NCBI GenBank assembly: GCA_900544465.1
Contig: UQVT01000023.1
Coordinates: 1 to 15,873 of the forward strand
Reading direction: 5' to 3'
DNA: 15,873 nucleotides
Source of the DNA: an uncultured Collinsella sp.
GTDB lineage: Bacteria > Actinomycetota > Coriobacteriia > Coriobacteriales > Coriobacteriaceae
Position 1 is the first letter of the stretch; every line of letters begins with the position of its first letter. The notes under the pieces were generated by a model, which did not search any database, was not told the DNA's origin, and worked only from the letters and a program-made list of their open reading frames with translations. A program made the position numbers and the translations under genes. This document shows positions 9,945 through 15,873 of the stretch, piece by piece.

Positions 9945-10465
9945 TACGACTACGTCCTCGGATTGTGTGGGCGGATGAAGGACGTGGTTGTGGGGGGGCT
10001 TTTGTCCCCTTCGCTGTTTCGCGGCTTTGCCGCGAAACCTCGCGCCACTTTGGAGATAGATGGGGGACTTGGCTGTTGCCGCCTTTTCGGAGCTCTTCTT
10101 TATTCCTTATGCTGGATGAAAAGCCCCATGTTTTTGCAGGGGTGCATACTCGTCTTATAAGTGCATAGAATCTCGTATAGTGCGAGTAAGATTTTGCGCT
10201 GTCCGTTTTGTGTTTAGCAAAGATATAGTTTGCATAATCCGGTCTAATCCCCGCTCTATTTAAATAAAGTCGCACGTAAATGGCGTAAACGTGTCTGAGC
10301 TGGGGTTCTGTACGCTGAGCGGACAAAAACGACCGTTCACCGTTCCGCTATTTTCAAAATGAATAAAATGAGCGATAAAGAGAATATAAACCTTAATAAA
10401 CTCGCGTATCGCACGGACGCAGGTTATTAATGGGTTGTAGGCCTTTTACAGAAAGGATTCCAGCA
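9945..10465. other. Gene-free region before carbamate kinase, with hairpins and an AT-rich leader
   Basis: About 520 bases hold no gene I can support. A perfect 10-bp hairpin (GTTTCGCGGC at 10016-10025, GCCGCGAAAC at 10029-10038, TTT loop) follows a G-run with a short GGGG/CCCC stem. From about 10100 onward the DNA becomes AT-rich. CATAAT at 10233-10238 and TATAAA at 10385-10390 are possible -10 boxes without good -35 partners. CGTAAA occurs twice, 9 bases apart (10275, 10284). A palindrome TTCA-AAA-TGAA lies at 10353-10363, in a setting that could be an operator for carbamate kinase. The AAAGGA ribosome binding site is at 10452-10457. Confidence 0.4.
10353..10363. promoter_or_regulatory. Palindrome upstream of arcC, possible operator
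   Basis: TTCA and TGAA arms around AAA, followed by TAAAAT, give an AT-rich palindrome about 103 bases before the arcC start. Arginine-catabolism genes are often controlled by ArgR or by CRP/FNR-type regulators, but the match to either consensus is only partial here. Confidence 0.2.
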
Positions 10466-11428
10466 ATGTCTAAGCCTCTTGGCAAGCCCGATCGTATCGT
10501 CGTCGCCCTTGGCGGCAACGCCCTCGGCAACAACCCCGTTGAGCAGATCGAGGCCGTGAGCAACACCGCTCACGCTCTTCTCGGCCTGATCGAGCAGGGC
10601 AACGAGATCATCATCACCCACGGCAACGGCCCGCAGGTCGGCATGATCCAGAACGCCTTCGCCGCCGCCCACGACGCCATCGGCACTCCCGAGATGCCGC
10701 TGCCCGAGTGCGGCGCCATGTCCCAGGGCTACATCGGCTATCACCTGCAGCAGGGCATTGGCCGCGAGATGCACAAGCGCTATAAGCGCTGGCACGCCGC
10801 AACCGTCGTCACCCAGATCGAGTGCGACCCGGACGATCCCGCGTTCAAGAACCCGACCAAGCCGATCGGCCCCTTCTACACCGAGGAGCAGGCCAAGGAG
10901 TTCATGGCCGAGGACCCCTCCAAGGTCTTCGTCGAGGATTCCGGCCGCGGCTGGCGTCGCGTCGTCGCTTCCCCCGATCCCAAGAAGATCGTCGAGGCTG
11001 ACTCCATCCTCAACCTGCTCGACAACGAGTTCATCGTCATCGCCTGCGGTGGCGGCGGCATCCCCGTCGTCCGCGACTACGAGAACAAGGGCTGCTACAA
11101 GGGCGTTCCCGCCGTCATCGACAAGGACCTGGGCGGCGAGCTGCTGGCCGAGGACTGCGACGCCGACGTCCTGTTCCTGCTGACCGCCGTTGAGCATGTC
11201 GCCATCAACTTTGGCAAGCCCAACCAGGAGGAGCTCGAGGACATCACCGCCGACGAGGCCGAGCGCCTGGCCGACGAGGGTCAGTTCGGCAAGGGTTCCA
11301 TGGAGCCCAAGGTTCGCGCTGCCATCAAGTTCGCGCGTTCCCGCAAGGGCCGCACCTGCATCATCGGCGCCCTGGACAAGGCCGCCGAGACCATGGCTGG
11401 CCTCTCCGGTACCCGCATTCACGAGTAG
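10466..11428 (+). CDS. arcC: Carbamate kinase
   Basis: This 320-residue cytoplasmic enzyme transfers phosphate from carbamoyl phosphate to ADP, giving ATP plus carbamate, which breaks down to ammonia and CO2. Amino-acid-kinase motifs are clear: VALGGNAL (13-20), THGNGPQVG (51-59), a central CGGGGIPV, VIDKDL, and GKGSMEPKVRAAIKF near the C-terminus, the family's signature. The length is normal (about 310-320). I chose the ATG at 10466 because AAAGGA lies 8 bases upstream and the extra codons available further upstream lack an SD. It is a single-gene unit between a long leader and the terminator at 11495-11526. No arginine deiminase or ornithine carbamoyltransferase lies in the window, so the substrate could come from arginine, citrulline, allantoin/purine or ureido-compound breakdown. 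Confidence 0.97.
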   Translation: MSKPLGKPDRIVVALGGNALGNNPVEQIEAVSNTAHALLGLIEQGNEIIITHGNGPQVGMIQNAFAAAHDAIGTPEMPLPECGAMSQGYIGYHLQQGIGREMHKRYKRWHAATVVTQIECDPDDPAFKNPTKPIGPFYTEEQAKEFMAEDPSKVFVEDSGRGWRRVVASPDPKKIVEADSILNLLDNEFIVIACGGGGIPVVRDYENKGCYKGVPAVIDKDLGGELLAEDCDADVLFLLTAVEHVAINFGKPNQEELEDITADEAERLADEGQFGKGSMEPKVRAAIKFARSRKGRTCIIGALDKAAETMAGLSGTRIHE

Positions 11429-11450
11429 TCTCTACTCTGTTGCCTCTCTC

Positions 11451-11474
11451 GTGGGCGCCAGGCAAAGCGCCCAC
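11451..11474 (+). other. Hairpin in the arcC 3' region
   Basis: GTGGGCGC at 11451-11458 pairs perfectly with GCGCCCAC at 11467-11474 around an 8-base loop. No U-run follows, so it may stabilise the arcC mRNA or act together with the terminator just downstream. Confidence 0.4.
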
Positions 11475-11494
11475 AAACTAGCCTCTCTTCATGA

Positions 11495-11526
11495 GCTCCG
11501 CAGTCCGCTCCGACTGCGGGGCTTTT
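11495..11526 (+). terminator. Intrinsic terminator after arcC
   Basis: GCTCCGCAGTC at 11495-11505 pairs with GACTGCGGGGC at 11512-11522 (11 bp, one G-U pair) around CGCTCC. TTTT follows at 11523-11526. It closes the arcC transcript; the minus-strand gene ends shortly beyond it. Confidence 0.85.
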
Positions 11527-11535
11527 GCTATTCAC

Positions 11536-11566
11536 CTAGTCATTGGGGACGTTCTTAAACGACTAG
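11536..11566 (+). repeat. GGGGAC-motif hairpin repeat, REP-like, copy 2
   Basis: CTAGTC at 11536-11541 and GACTAG at 11561-11566 form a perfect 6-bp stem around a 19-base loop containing GGGGACGTTCTT (11545-11556). The loop motif matches copy 1 at 5829-5841, although the stem arms differ. The right arm covers the stop codon of the minus-strand peptidase gene. Confidence 0.55.
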
Positions 11567-12564
11567 TAGTAGGCCCACATGGCTTCGACTTCGTTGAGGA
11601 CTTCTACGACGCCCCAGCGACGGGCGCTGCGGCTGGCCGAGTTGGGGTCGTAGACGCCAATCTGGTCGGCATCGTCGATGCCGTAGAGCACGATGTAGTG
11701 GCCTACGTTGGTAAACGTACCGGGGCGCACTGCGGCGATGACGGGCGCACCCGAGCGAAGTGCTTGAGTAATCGATTCGCGATCGTTATAGAGCTGTGTT
11801 CCGTTGAGCCCCAGCTGCCACGCACCGCCTGTCATAAACGACCACTCGGTGGCACCAGTGGGGGCGTAGTTGCCGGCTTCGGCCAGCGCGCATATATCGA
11901 CCGGCGTCTTATCGGTATGGCCGGTCTTAAAGATATAGACCATGGTGAGGCAGGTAGGACCGCAAGCGTTTTCGCGAATAGTGCCACCGGCATAGGGCAG
12001 CTCCGACCATGCGGGGTCAATTTGGTAGATGTGGGGCATGGTGCCGGCCTGCCATTGCGAGCGTGGGGTCGAGAACGCAAAGGAGTAACCGGGCGCGACG
12101 GGAGCTTTAAGCAGCTTGTCCTCGGCAGTGGGCTCAAGACCGGCTGATCCGTGGGAGATACAGGATCCCAAAAACACAAAGACGAGGCAGGCGGCGATGG
12201 AGCAAAGCGCAAGGCGTAGGCGGCGGGCCGGAAGCGCGTGGCTTGTGGTGTGCGACGCGGGGTGAGGGGAGGAATTGCCGCGATCGCGTTGAGGTCGCGA
12301 AAAGGAACGCTTGACGTAGTAGTCGGTCTTACGGCGATCGTAGCGGCGTGGCTGCGATGTGTCGGTCTGACGTTGGCGTGTGCTCGTACTCACGCGGTCT
12401 GACTGCTGCACGGTACGGCTTTGCTGCCGCGAAGAAGCCCCGGGCTGCTCTTGGGGGCGCTGCGGGTTGTCGTTGTCGGAGGTGCTTCTGGGCGTTGGCG
12501 TGGTGCGGCCGGCAAGGCGCACGCTTTGTGGCCGTTGGTCGCCGTCATTGTATCCGCATGCCAT
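11563..12564 (-). CDS. Membrane-anchored C39-like (papain-fold) peptidase domain protein
   Basis: This encodes 333 residues from the ATG at 12564, preceded by AAGGTG 6 bases upstream; an in-frame GTG at 12573 would add three residues. The first 115 or so are basic and rich in Gln, Ser, Arg and Thr, with no apparent fold. One hydrophobic helix follows (about 117-134), so the rest should be outside the cell. The outer domain has the Peptidase_C39_2 pattern: QIDPAWSELPY, the nucleophile in NACGPTCLTMV (Cys201), the histidine in GHYIVLYGID (His289), and the aspartate in VYDPNS (Asp306). Such domains include bacteriocin-leader and peptidoglycan or protein-processing cysteine peptidases; the substrate is unknown. 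It stands alone, convergent with arcC and divergent from the permease. No ABC-transporter part is fused, so it is not a classical bacteriocin exporter. Confidence 0.85.
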   Translation of the reverse strand: MACGYNDGDQRPQSVRLAGRTTPTPRSTSDNDNPQRPQEQPGASSRQQSRTVQQSDRVSTSTRQRQTDTSQPRRYDRRKTDYYVKRSFSRPQRDRGNSSPHPASHTTSHALPARRLRLALCSIAACLVFVFLGSCISHGSAGLEPTAEDKLLKAPVAPGYSFAFSTPRSQWQAGTMPHIYQIDPAWSELPYAGGTIRENACGPTCLTMVYIFKTGHTDKTPVDICALAEAGNYAPTGATEWSFMTGGAWQLGLNGTQLYNDRESITQALRSGAPVIAAVRPGTFTNVGHYIVLYGIDDADQIGVYDPNSASRSARRWGVVEVLNEVEAMWAYY

Positions 12565-12919
12565 TCGAATCACCTTGCCTCATGTGTAACTTGTCTATCC
12601 TACATAAAAAGATGCACGACACATGGGTATGTGCGCCAAAAGCCTGACAAATGGTATGAACGTTGCCGCGCCGCGCGCCAAGCGTCACGGCAACAGGTCT
12701 TCAAAAGCAGACAAGATGAAAGCGTCCAAGACGAATGACGTCTCCCGCCGTTCGTCCCAAAAACGGCGCCGCTCGTTTTGCAGTTCTGCCTTCGGTCGAG
12801 CCACAAGCGGCGCTGCTGTGCCAAGGCCGTATCTTAAAGCCATGAAATAAAAGTGCGCGGCAAAACAGGCCGTGCAAGGGGTGACGCCAAGGGGCGTCAA
12901 AAAGGAAAGGAGGGGAACA
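12565..12919. other. Divergent intergenic region between the peptidase and permease genes
   Basis: About 355 bases lie between divergent starts and carry no gene I can support. A stem AAAACG/CGTTTT flanks GCGCCGCT around 12760-12780. A 7-bp hairpin at 12882-12899 (TGACGCC, AAGG loop, GGCGTCA) ends just before the permease SD, GAAAGGAGGGG (12905-12915 region). It may influence translation. No promoter with two good hexamers was found for either direction. Confidence 0.4.
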
Positions 12920-14371
12920 ATGGCGGACAAGAATGCAGAAGTTGCAGTCGAGGATAACGGCGGCATGAAGAAAACGCTTTCGCTCTGGAACTTCTTCACC
13001 ATCGGTTTCGGCGCCATCATCGGTACCGGTTGGGTTCTGCAGGTCGGCGACTGGATGGTCGTGGGCGGCGGTCCCGTTCCCGCTATGATCGCATTCCTCT
13101 TGGGTGCAATCTTCCTCGTGCCCGTCGGAGCTGTTTTCGGTGAGCTCACGGCTGCTATCCCCATCTCGGGCGGCATCGTCGAGTATGTCGATCGTAGCTT
13201 TGGCCGTACTCTGAGCTACATCACCGGTTGGCTCCTGGCCCTGGGCAACGGCATCCTGTGCCCGTGGGAGGCCATTGCCATTTCGACCCTCGTGTCCGAG
13301 ATGTTCGGTAGCCTGCCCGGTCTTGAGTGGCTGCGCGCCGTCAAGCTCTACACCATCCTGGGCGCCGACGTTTACCTGTTCCCGACGCTGATCGCGCTCG
13401 GCTTTGCAGTCTACGTCATCTTCCTCAATTTCCGCGGTGCCAGCTCGGCCGCCAAGCTCCAAGCCTTCCTGACCAAGGCCCTGCTCTGCGGCATGCTGCT
13501 CGCCATGGGCGTCTCGCTGTTCACCGGCTCGCCGAGCAACGCCATGCCTGTGTTCTCTCAGGTCGCCGGCGCTGGCGGCGGTAAGGCCGCCACCGAGGGC
13601 ACCAGCCTGTTCGCCGGTATCGTGTCGGTCCTGGTTCTGACCCCGTTCTTCTACGCTGGTTTCGACACCATTCCCCAGCAGGCTGAGGAAGCAGCCGAGG
13701 GCCTTAACTGGAACAAGTTCGGCAAGATCATCTCCCTGGCCCTGCTGGCCGCCGGCGGCTTCTACATGGTCTGCATCTACTCGTTCGGCACTATCCTTGA
13801 CTGGCATGAGTTTGTTAAGAGCCCGGTTCCCGCACTTGCCTGTCTTAAGGGCATCAACATGCTCCTGTACCTGGCCATGCTCGTCATCGCCACGCTTGGA
13901 CCCATGGGCCCGATGAACTCCTTCTACGGCGCCACGAGCCGCATCATGCTCGCCATGGGCCGCAAGGGCCAGCTGCCCGAGAAGTTTGCCGAGGTCGATC
14001 CCAATTCCGGCGCTCCCAAGCTCGCCTGCGTCGTTCTGGGCATCATCACCGTCGTCGGTCCGTTCCTGGGCAAGAACATGCTCATCCCTCTGACCAACGT
14101 GTCGGCTCTCGCCTTCATCTTCTCTTGCGGCATGGTCGCTCTTGCCTGCCTGCGCATGCGCTTCACCGAGCCCGACCTACCTCGTCCCTACGAGGTGCCC
14201 GGCGGCAAGTTTGGCATCTCCCTCGCTATTGCTGCCTGCGCCATCATCATCGGCCTGCTCGTGATTCCGTTCTCTCCCGCCTCCCTCAACATGGTGGAGT
14301 GGAGCATCGTGATCGGCTGGTTGGCTATTGGCCTGGCCCTCATGGCTTTTACCAATTCCCGCAAAAAGTAA
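12920..14371 (+). CDS. APC-superfamily amino acid permease
   Basis: This encodes 483 residues with about 12 hydrophobic helices and a short hydrophilic N-terminus. The first helix carries the APC-family glycine motif FGAIIGTGWVLQVGDW, in the unwound region that binds substrate in characterised members. Further family features are GELTAAIPISGG after helix 2 and FFYAGFDTIPQQAEE in the middle of the protein. The loop MLAMGRKGQLPEKFAEVDPNSGAPK before helix 9 or so is typical of amino acid/polyamine transporters. The ATG at 12920 follows a strong GGAGGGG site; an upstream in-frame GTG at 12872 would put the hairpin and SD inside the gene. The amidohydrolase gene follows on the same strand after 131 bases, so the permease may import its substrate or a related amino acid. 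Which amino acid cannot be told. Confidence 0.93.
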   Translation: MADKNAEVAVEDNGGMKKTLSLWNFFTIGFGAIIGTGWVLQVGDWMVVGGGPVPAMIAFLLGAIFLVPVGAVFGELTAAIPISGGIVEYVDRSFGRTLSYITGWLLALGNGILCPWEAIAISTLVSEMFGSLPGLEWLRAVKLYTILGADVYLFPTLIALGFAVYVIFLNFRGASSAAKLQAFLTKALLCGMLLAMGVSLFTGSPSNAMPVFSQVAGAGGGKAATEGTSLFAGIVSVLVLTPFFYAGFDTIPQQAEEAAEGLNWNKFGKIISLALLAAGGFYMVCIYSFGTILDWHEFVKSPVPALACLKGINMLLYLAMLVIATLGPMGPMNSFYGATSRIMLAMGRKGQLPEKFAEVDPNSGAPKLACVVLGIITVVGPFLGKNMLIPLTNVSALAFIFSCGMVALACLRMRFTEPDLPRPYEVPGGKFGISLAIAACAIIIGLLVIPFSPASLNMVEWSIVIGWLAIGLALMAFTNSRKK

Positions 14372-14391
14372 CGCCTAGCCGGGGCGGATCA

Positions 14392-14472
14392 GGTGCGCGG
14401 TACCCCCTCTCCCGCGCACCGAACCCGGCGCCACTTGGGTAGCTTTGTGAGGCCTTAACCCAACACGGCCTC
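14392..14472 (+). other. Two hairpins between the permease and amidohydrolase genes
   Basis: GGTGCGCGG at 14392-14400 pairs perfectly with CCGCGCACC at 14412-14420. GAGGCC at 14449-14454 pairs with GGCCTC at 14467-14472. Neither is followed by a U-run, so transcription may read through while the hairpins protect or partly separate the two messages. A second start inside this spacer was not evident. Confidence 0.45.
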
Positions 14473-14502
14473 GCCCACTATATGGATCCATAAGGAGGAA
14501 CC

Positions 14503-15780
14503 ATGTCCACTAAGTATGCAATCGTTGGCGGCAAGCTCATCGACGGTACCGGTGCCGAGCCGGTCGAGAACTCCCTCGTTCTCGTCGATGACAACGGCAA
14601 GATCGAGTACGCCGGCGCCATGCAGGACCTTCCCGAGGGCGTTGAGGTCATCGACGCCGCCGGCAAGACCGTCCTTCCCGGCCTGATCGACACCCACCTG
14701 CACTTCTCGGGCAACTTGACCGACGATGACACCGACTGGGTCATGCAGCCGCTCCTCGAGAAGCAGGCCGTCGCCGTCAAGCAGGCCTACGACTGCCTCA
14801 CCCACGGCCTCACCACCGTCTGCGAGATCGGCCGCTTTGGTATCCAGATCCGTGACTGCATCGACAAGGGCGTCTTCAAGGGCCCGCGCGTTCTGGCCAC
14901 CGGCCTTGGCTTCTGCCGCGTTGCCGGCCACGGCGACTCCCACCACTGCAGCCAGGAGCTCAACAAGGAATCGCACCCCTGGGGCGATCAGGTCGACGGT
15001 CCTTGGGATCTGCGCAAGGCCGTCCGCCGTCGCCTGCGTGAGAACCCCGATGCCATCAAGATCTGGGCTACCGGTGGCGGCATCTGGCGCTGGGACTCCG
15101 GCCGCGACCAGCACTACTGCTCCGAGGAGATCCAGGCCGTGGTCGAAGAGGCAAAGATGGTCGGCATCCCCGTGTGGAGCCACTGCTACAACAACCACGC
15201 CGCTGCCTACGATTCCGTTCGCTTTGGCTGCGAGCAGCTGATTCACGGCTTCGATATCGATGAGCGCACCATGGACCTCATGGCCGAGCAGGGCACCTTC
15301 TTCACCCCGACGATCGCTTTCCTGCCCACCTGGTACGCCACCTATCCGCCCGTCTACGTCCCCGAGCTGCACGACAAGTACGAGGGCACCCTGGTCGAGA
15401 AGGAGCTGCAGCGCAACTACGACTGCCTGCGCGAGGCCAAGAAGCGCGGCGTCGTCATGACGATCGGCTCCGACTCCTTCTCCTTCGTCACCCCGTACGG
15501 CACCTGCTCCATCGAGGAGATGTACGAGTTCGTCGACAAGATCGGCTTCACTCCGGTCGAGACCATCACCTGCGCCACCCTCAACGGTGCCAAGATGTGC
15601 CACATCGAGGACGAGACCGGGTCCATCGAGGCCGGCAAGTGCGCCGACCTGCTGGTCGTCAACGGTGACGTCGCCGCCGACATCCACGTGCTCAACACCG
15701 ACAACATGGACGTCATCATGAAGGACGGCTGGATTGTCGAGGGCGGCACCTTCGGCGAGGCAAACAAGTACAGCGCCTAA
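14503..15780 (+). CDS. Amidohydrolase family metal-dependent hydrolase
   Basis: The 425-residue product is a complete amidohydrolase. The N-terminal beta-sandwich strand AIVGGKLIDGTG precedes PGLIDTHLHF with the metal ligands H65 and H67. AIKIWATGGG (K186) is the position of the carboxylated bridging lysine. Further ligands are H227 in WSHCYNNHA, H248 in LIHGF and D324 in GSDSF. The C-terminal sandwich contains GSIEAGKCADLLVVNGD. The binuclear pattern and KIWATGGG resemble the imidazolonepropionase-like COG1228 group, which includes Xaa-Pro/Xaa-Arg dipeptidases and other amidases. The real substrate cannot be read from this. AAGGAGG at 14492-14498 supports the ATG. The permease upstream suggests an imported amino-acid, dipeptide or cyclic amide substrate. 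Codon use is strongly biased, suggesting high expression. Confidence 0.92.
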   Translation: MSTKYAIVGGKLIDGTGAEPVENSLVLVDDNGKIEYAGAMQDLPEGVEVIDAAGKTVLPGLIDTHLHFSGNLTDDDTDWVMQPLLEKQAVAVKQAYDCLTHGLTTVCEIGRFGIQIRDCIDKGVFKGPRVLATGLGFCRVAGHGDSHHCSQELNKESHPWGDQVDGPWDLRKAVRRRLRENPDAIKIWATGGGIWRWDSGRDQHYCSEEIQAVVEEAKMVGIPVWSHCYNNHAAAYDSVRFGCEQLIHGFDIDERTMDLMAEQGTFFTPTIAFLPTWYATYPPVYVPELHDKYEGTLVEKELQRNYDCLREAKKRGVVMTIGSDSFSFVTPYGTCSIEEMYEFVDKIGFTPVETITCATLNGAKMCHIEDETGSIEAGKCADLLVVNGDVAADIHVLNTDNMDVIMKDGWIVEGGTFGEANKYSA

Positions 15781-15821
15781 GCTACCGTTCATCGATGGCT
15801 TGATGTAAAACACAGTATTTG

Positions 15822-15836
15822 ATTGCATAATGCAAT
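15822..15836. promoter_or_regulatory. Palindrome beyond the amidohydrolase gene
   Basis: ATTGCAT and ATGCAAT arms around one A form a perfect 15-base palindrome immediately before the terminator. It could be an operator or simply part of the 3' structure. CATAAT inside it could serve as a -10 box for something to the right. Confidence 0.25.
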
Positions 15837-15838
15837 GG

Positions 15839-15865
15839 AGAGGGTCGCTTGCGGCCCTCTTTATT
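15839..15865 (+). terminator. Intrinsic terminator after the amidohydrolase gene
   Basis: AGAGGGTCG at 15839-15847 pairs with CGGCCCTCT at 15852-15860 (one G-U pair) around CTTG. TTTATT follows. It lies about 60 bases after the amidohydrolase stop and closes the permease/amidohydrolase region. Confidence 0.85.
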
Positions 15866-15873
15866 GCTATGGG

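Noticed and set aside
9885..10168. Two overlapping small open frames (84 and 91 codons) after the nifJ terminator
   Set aside because: They start inside the terminator or the inverted repeat, have no SD and no motif, and run through hairpins. Non-coding sequence is more likely.
12623..12850. A 75-codon basic open frame upstream of the permease
   Set aside because: No ribosome binding site, a low-complexity Lys/Arg/Ser composition, and a position in the divergent regulatory region.
14455..15828. A 457-codon minus-strand open frame opposite the amidohydrolase (and a similar one opposite arcC at 10427-11422)
   Set aside because: Both have the same shadow composition and no recognisable domain, and both lie across genes with full sets of catalytic motifs.

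Overview
The window reads as chromosomal DNA of a GC-rich, strictly anaerobic Gram-positive bacterium, most likely a gut Coriobacteriia member of the Collinsella type. The reasons are the strong G/C preference at third codon positions, consistent AAGGAGG-type ribosome binding sites, a dnaX/ybaB/recR housekeeping block, a single-chain pyruvate:ferredoxin oxidoreductase, and amino-acid fermentation genes. The genus is inferred from gene content and style; no marker gene proves it.

Layout. (1) 1-1884: the last 38 codons of a probable dnaX, then a small AT-richer membrane-protein gene on the opposite strand (139-612), then ybaB and recR. The usual dnaX-ybaB-recR block is therefore split by about 840 bp. 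(2) 2130-5818: a tight three-gene operon of a membrane-anchored or secreted protein with a Ser/Gly linker, a Ser/Thr protein kinase-like protein with four C-terminal membrane helices, and an FHA-domain protein. The first two overlap by ATGA and the third has an SD next to the kinase stop. It looks like a phospho-signalling module of unknown input, and it is the strongest candidate here for an undescribed system. (3) 5819-6269: a GGGGAC-motif hairpin repeat, then a structured leader for the next gene. (4) 6270-9809: the 1,179-residue pyruvate:ferredoxin oxidoreductase, followed by a strong terminator nested inside a perfect 29-bp inverted repeat. (5) 9945-10465: a gene-free, partly AT-rich stretch leading into carbamate kinase (10466-11428). 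(6) 11563-12564 (minus): a membrane-anchored C39-like cysteine peptidase with a disordered basic N-terminus. (7) 12920-15780: an APC-family amino-acid permease and a metal-dependent amidohydrolase, ending in a terminator.

How it fits together. Pyruvate oxidation to acetyl-CoA with reduced ferredoxin, ATP formation from carbamoyl phosphate, amino-acid or amine uptake, and an amidohydrolase suit an anaerobe fermenting amino acids or peptides. No arginine deiminase or ornithine carbamoyltransferase is visible, so the source of carbamoyl phosphate is unknown. No tRNA, rRNA, CRISPR array or intact transposase was found.
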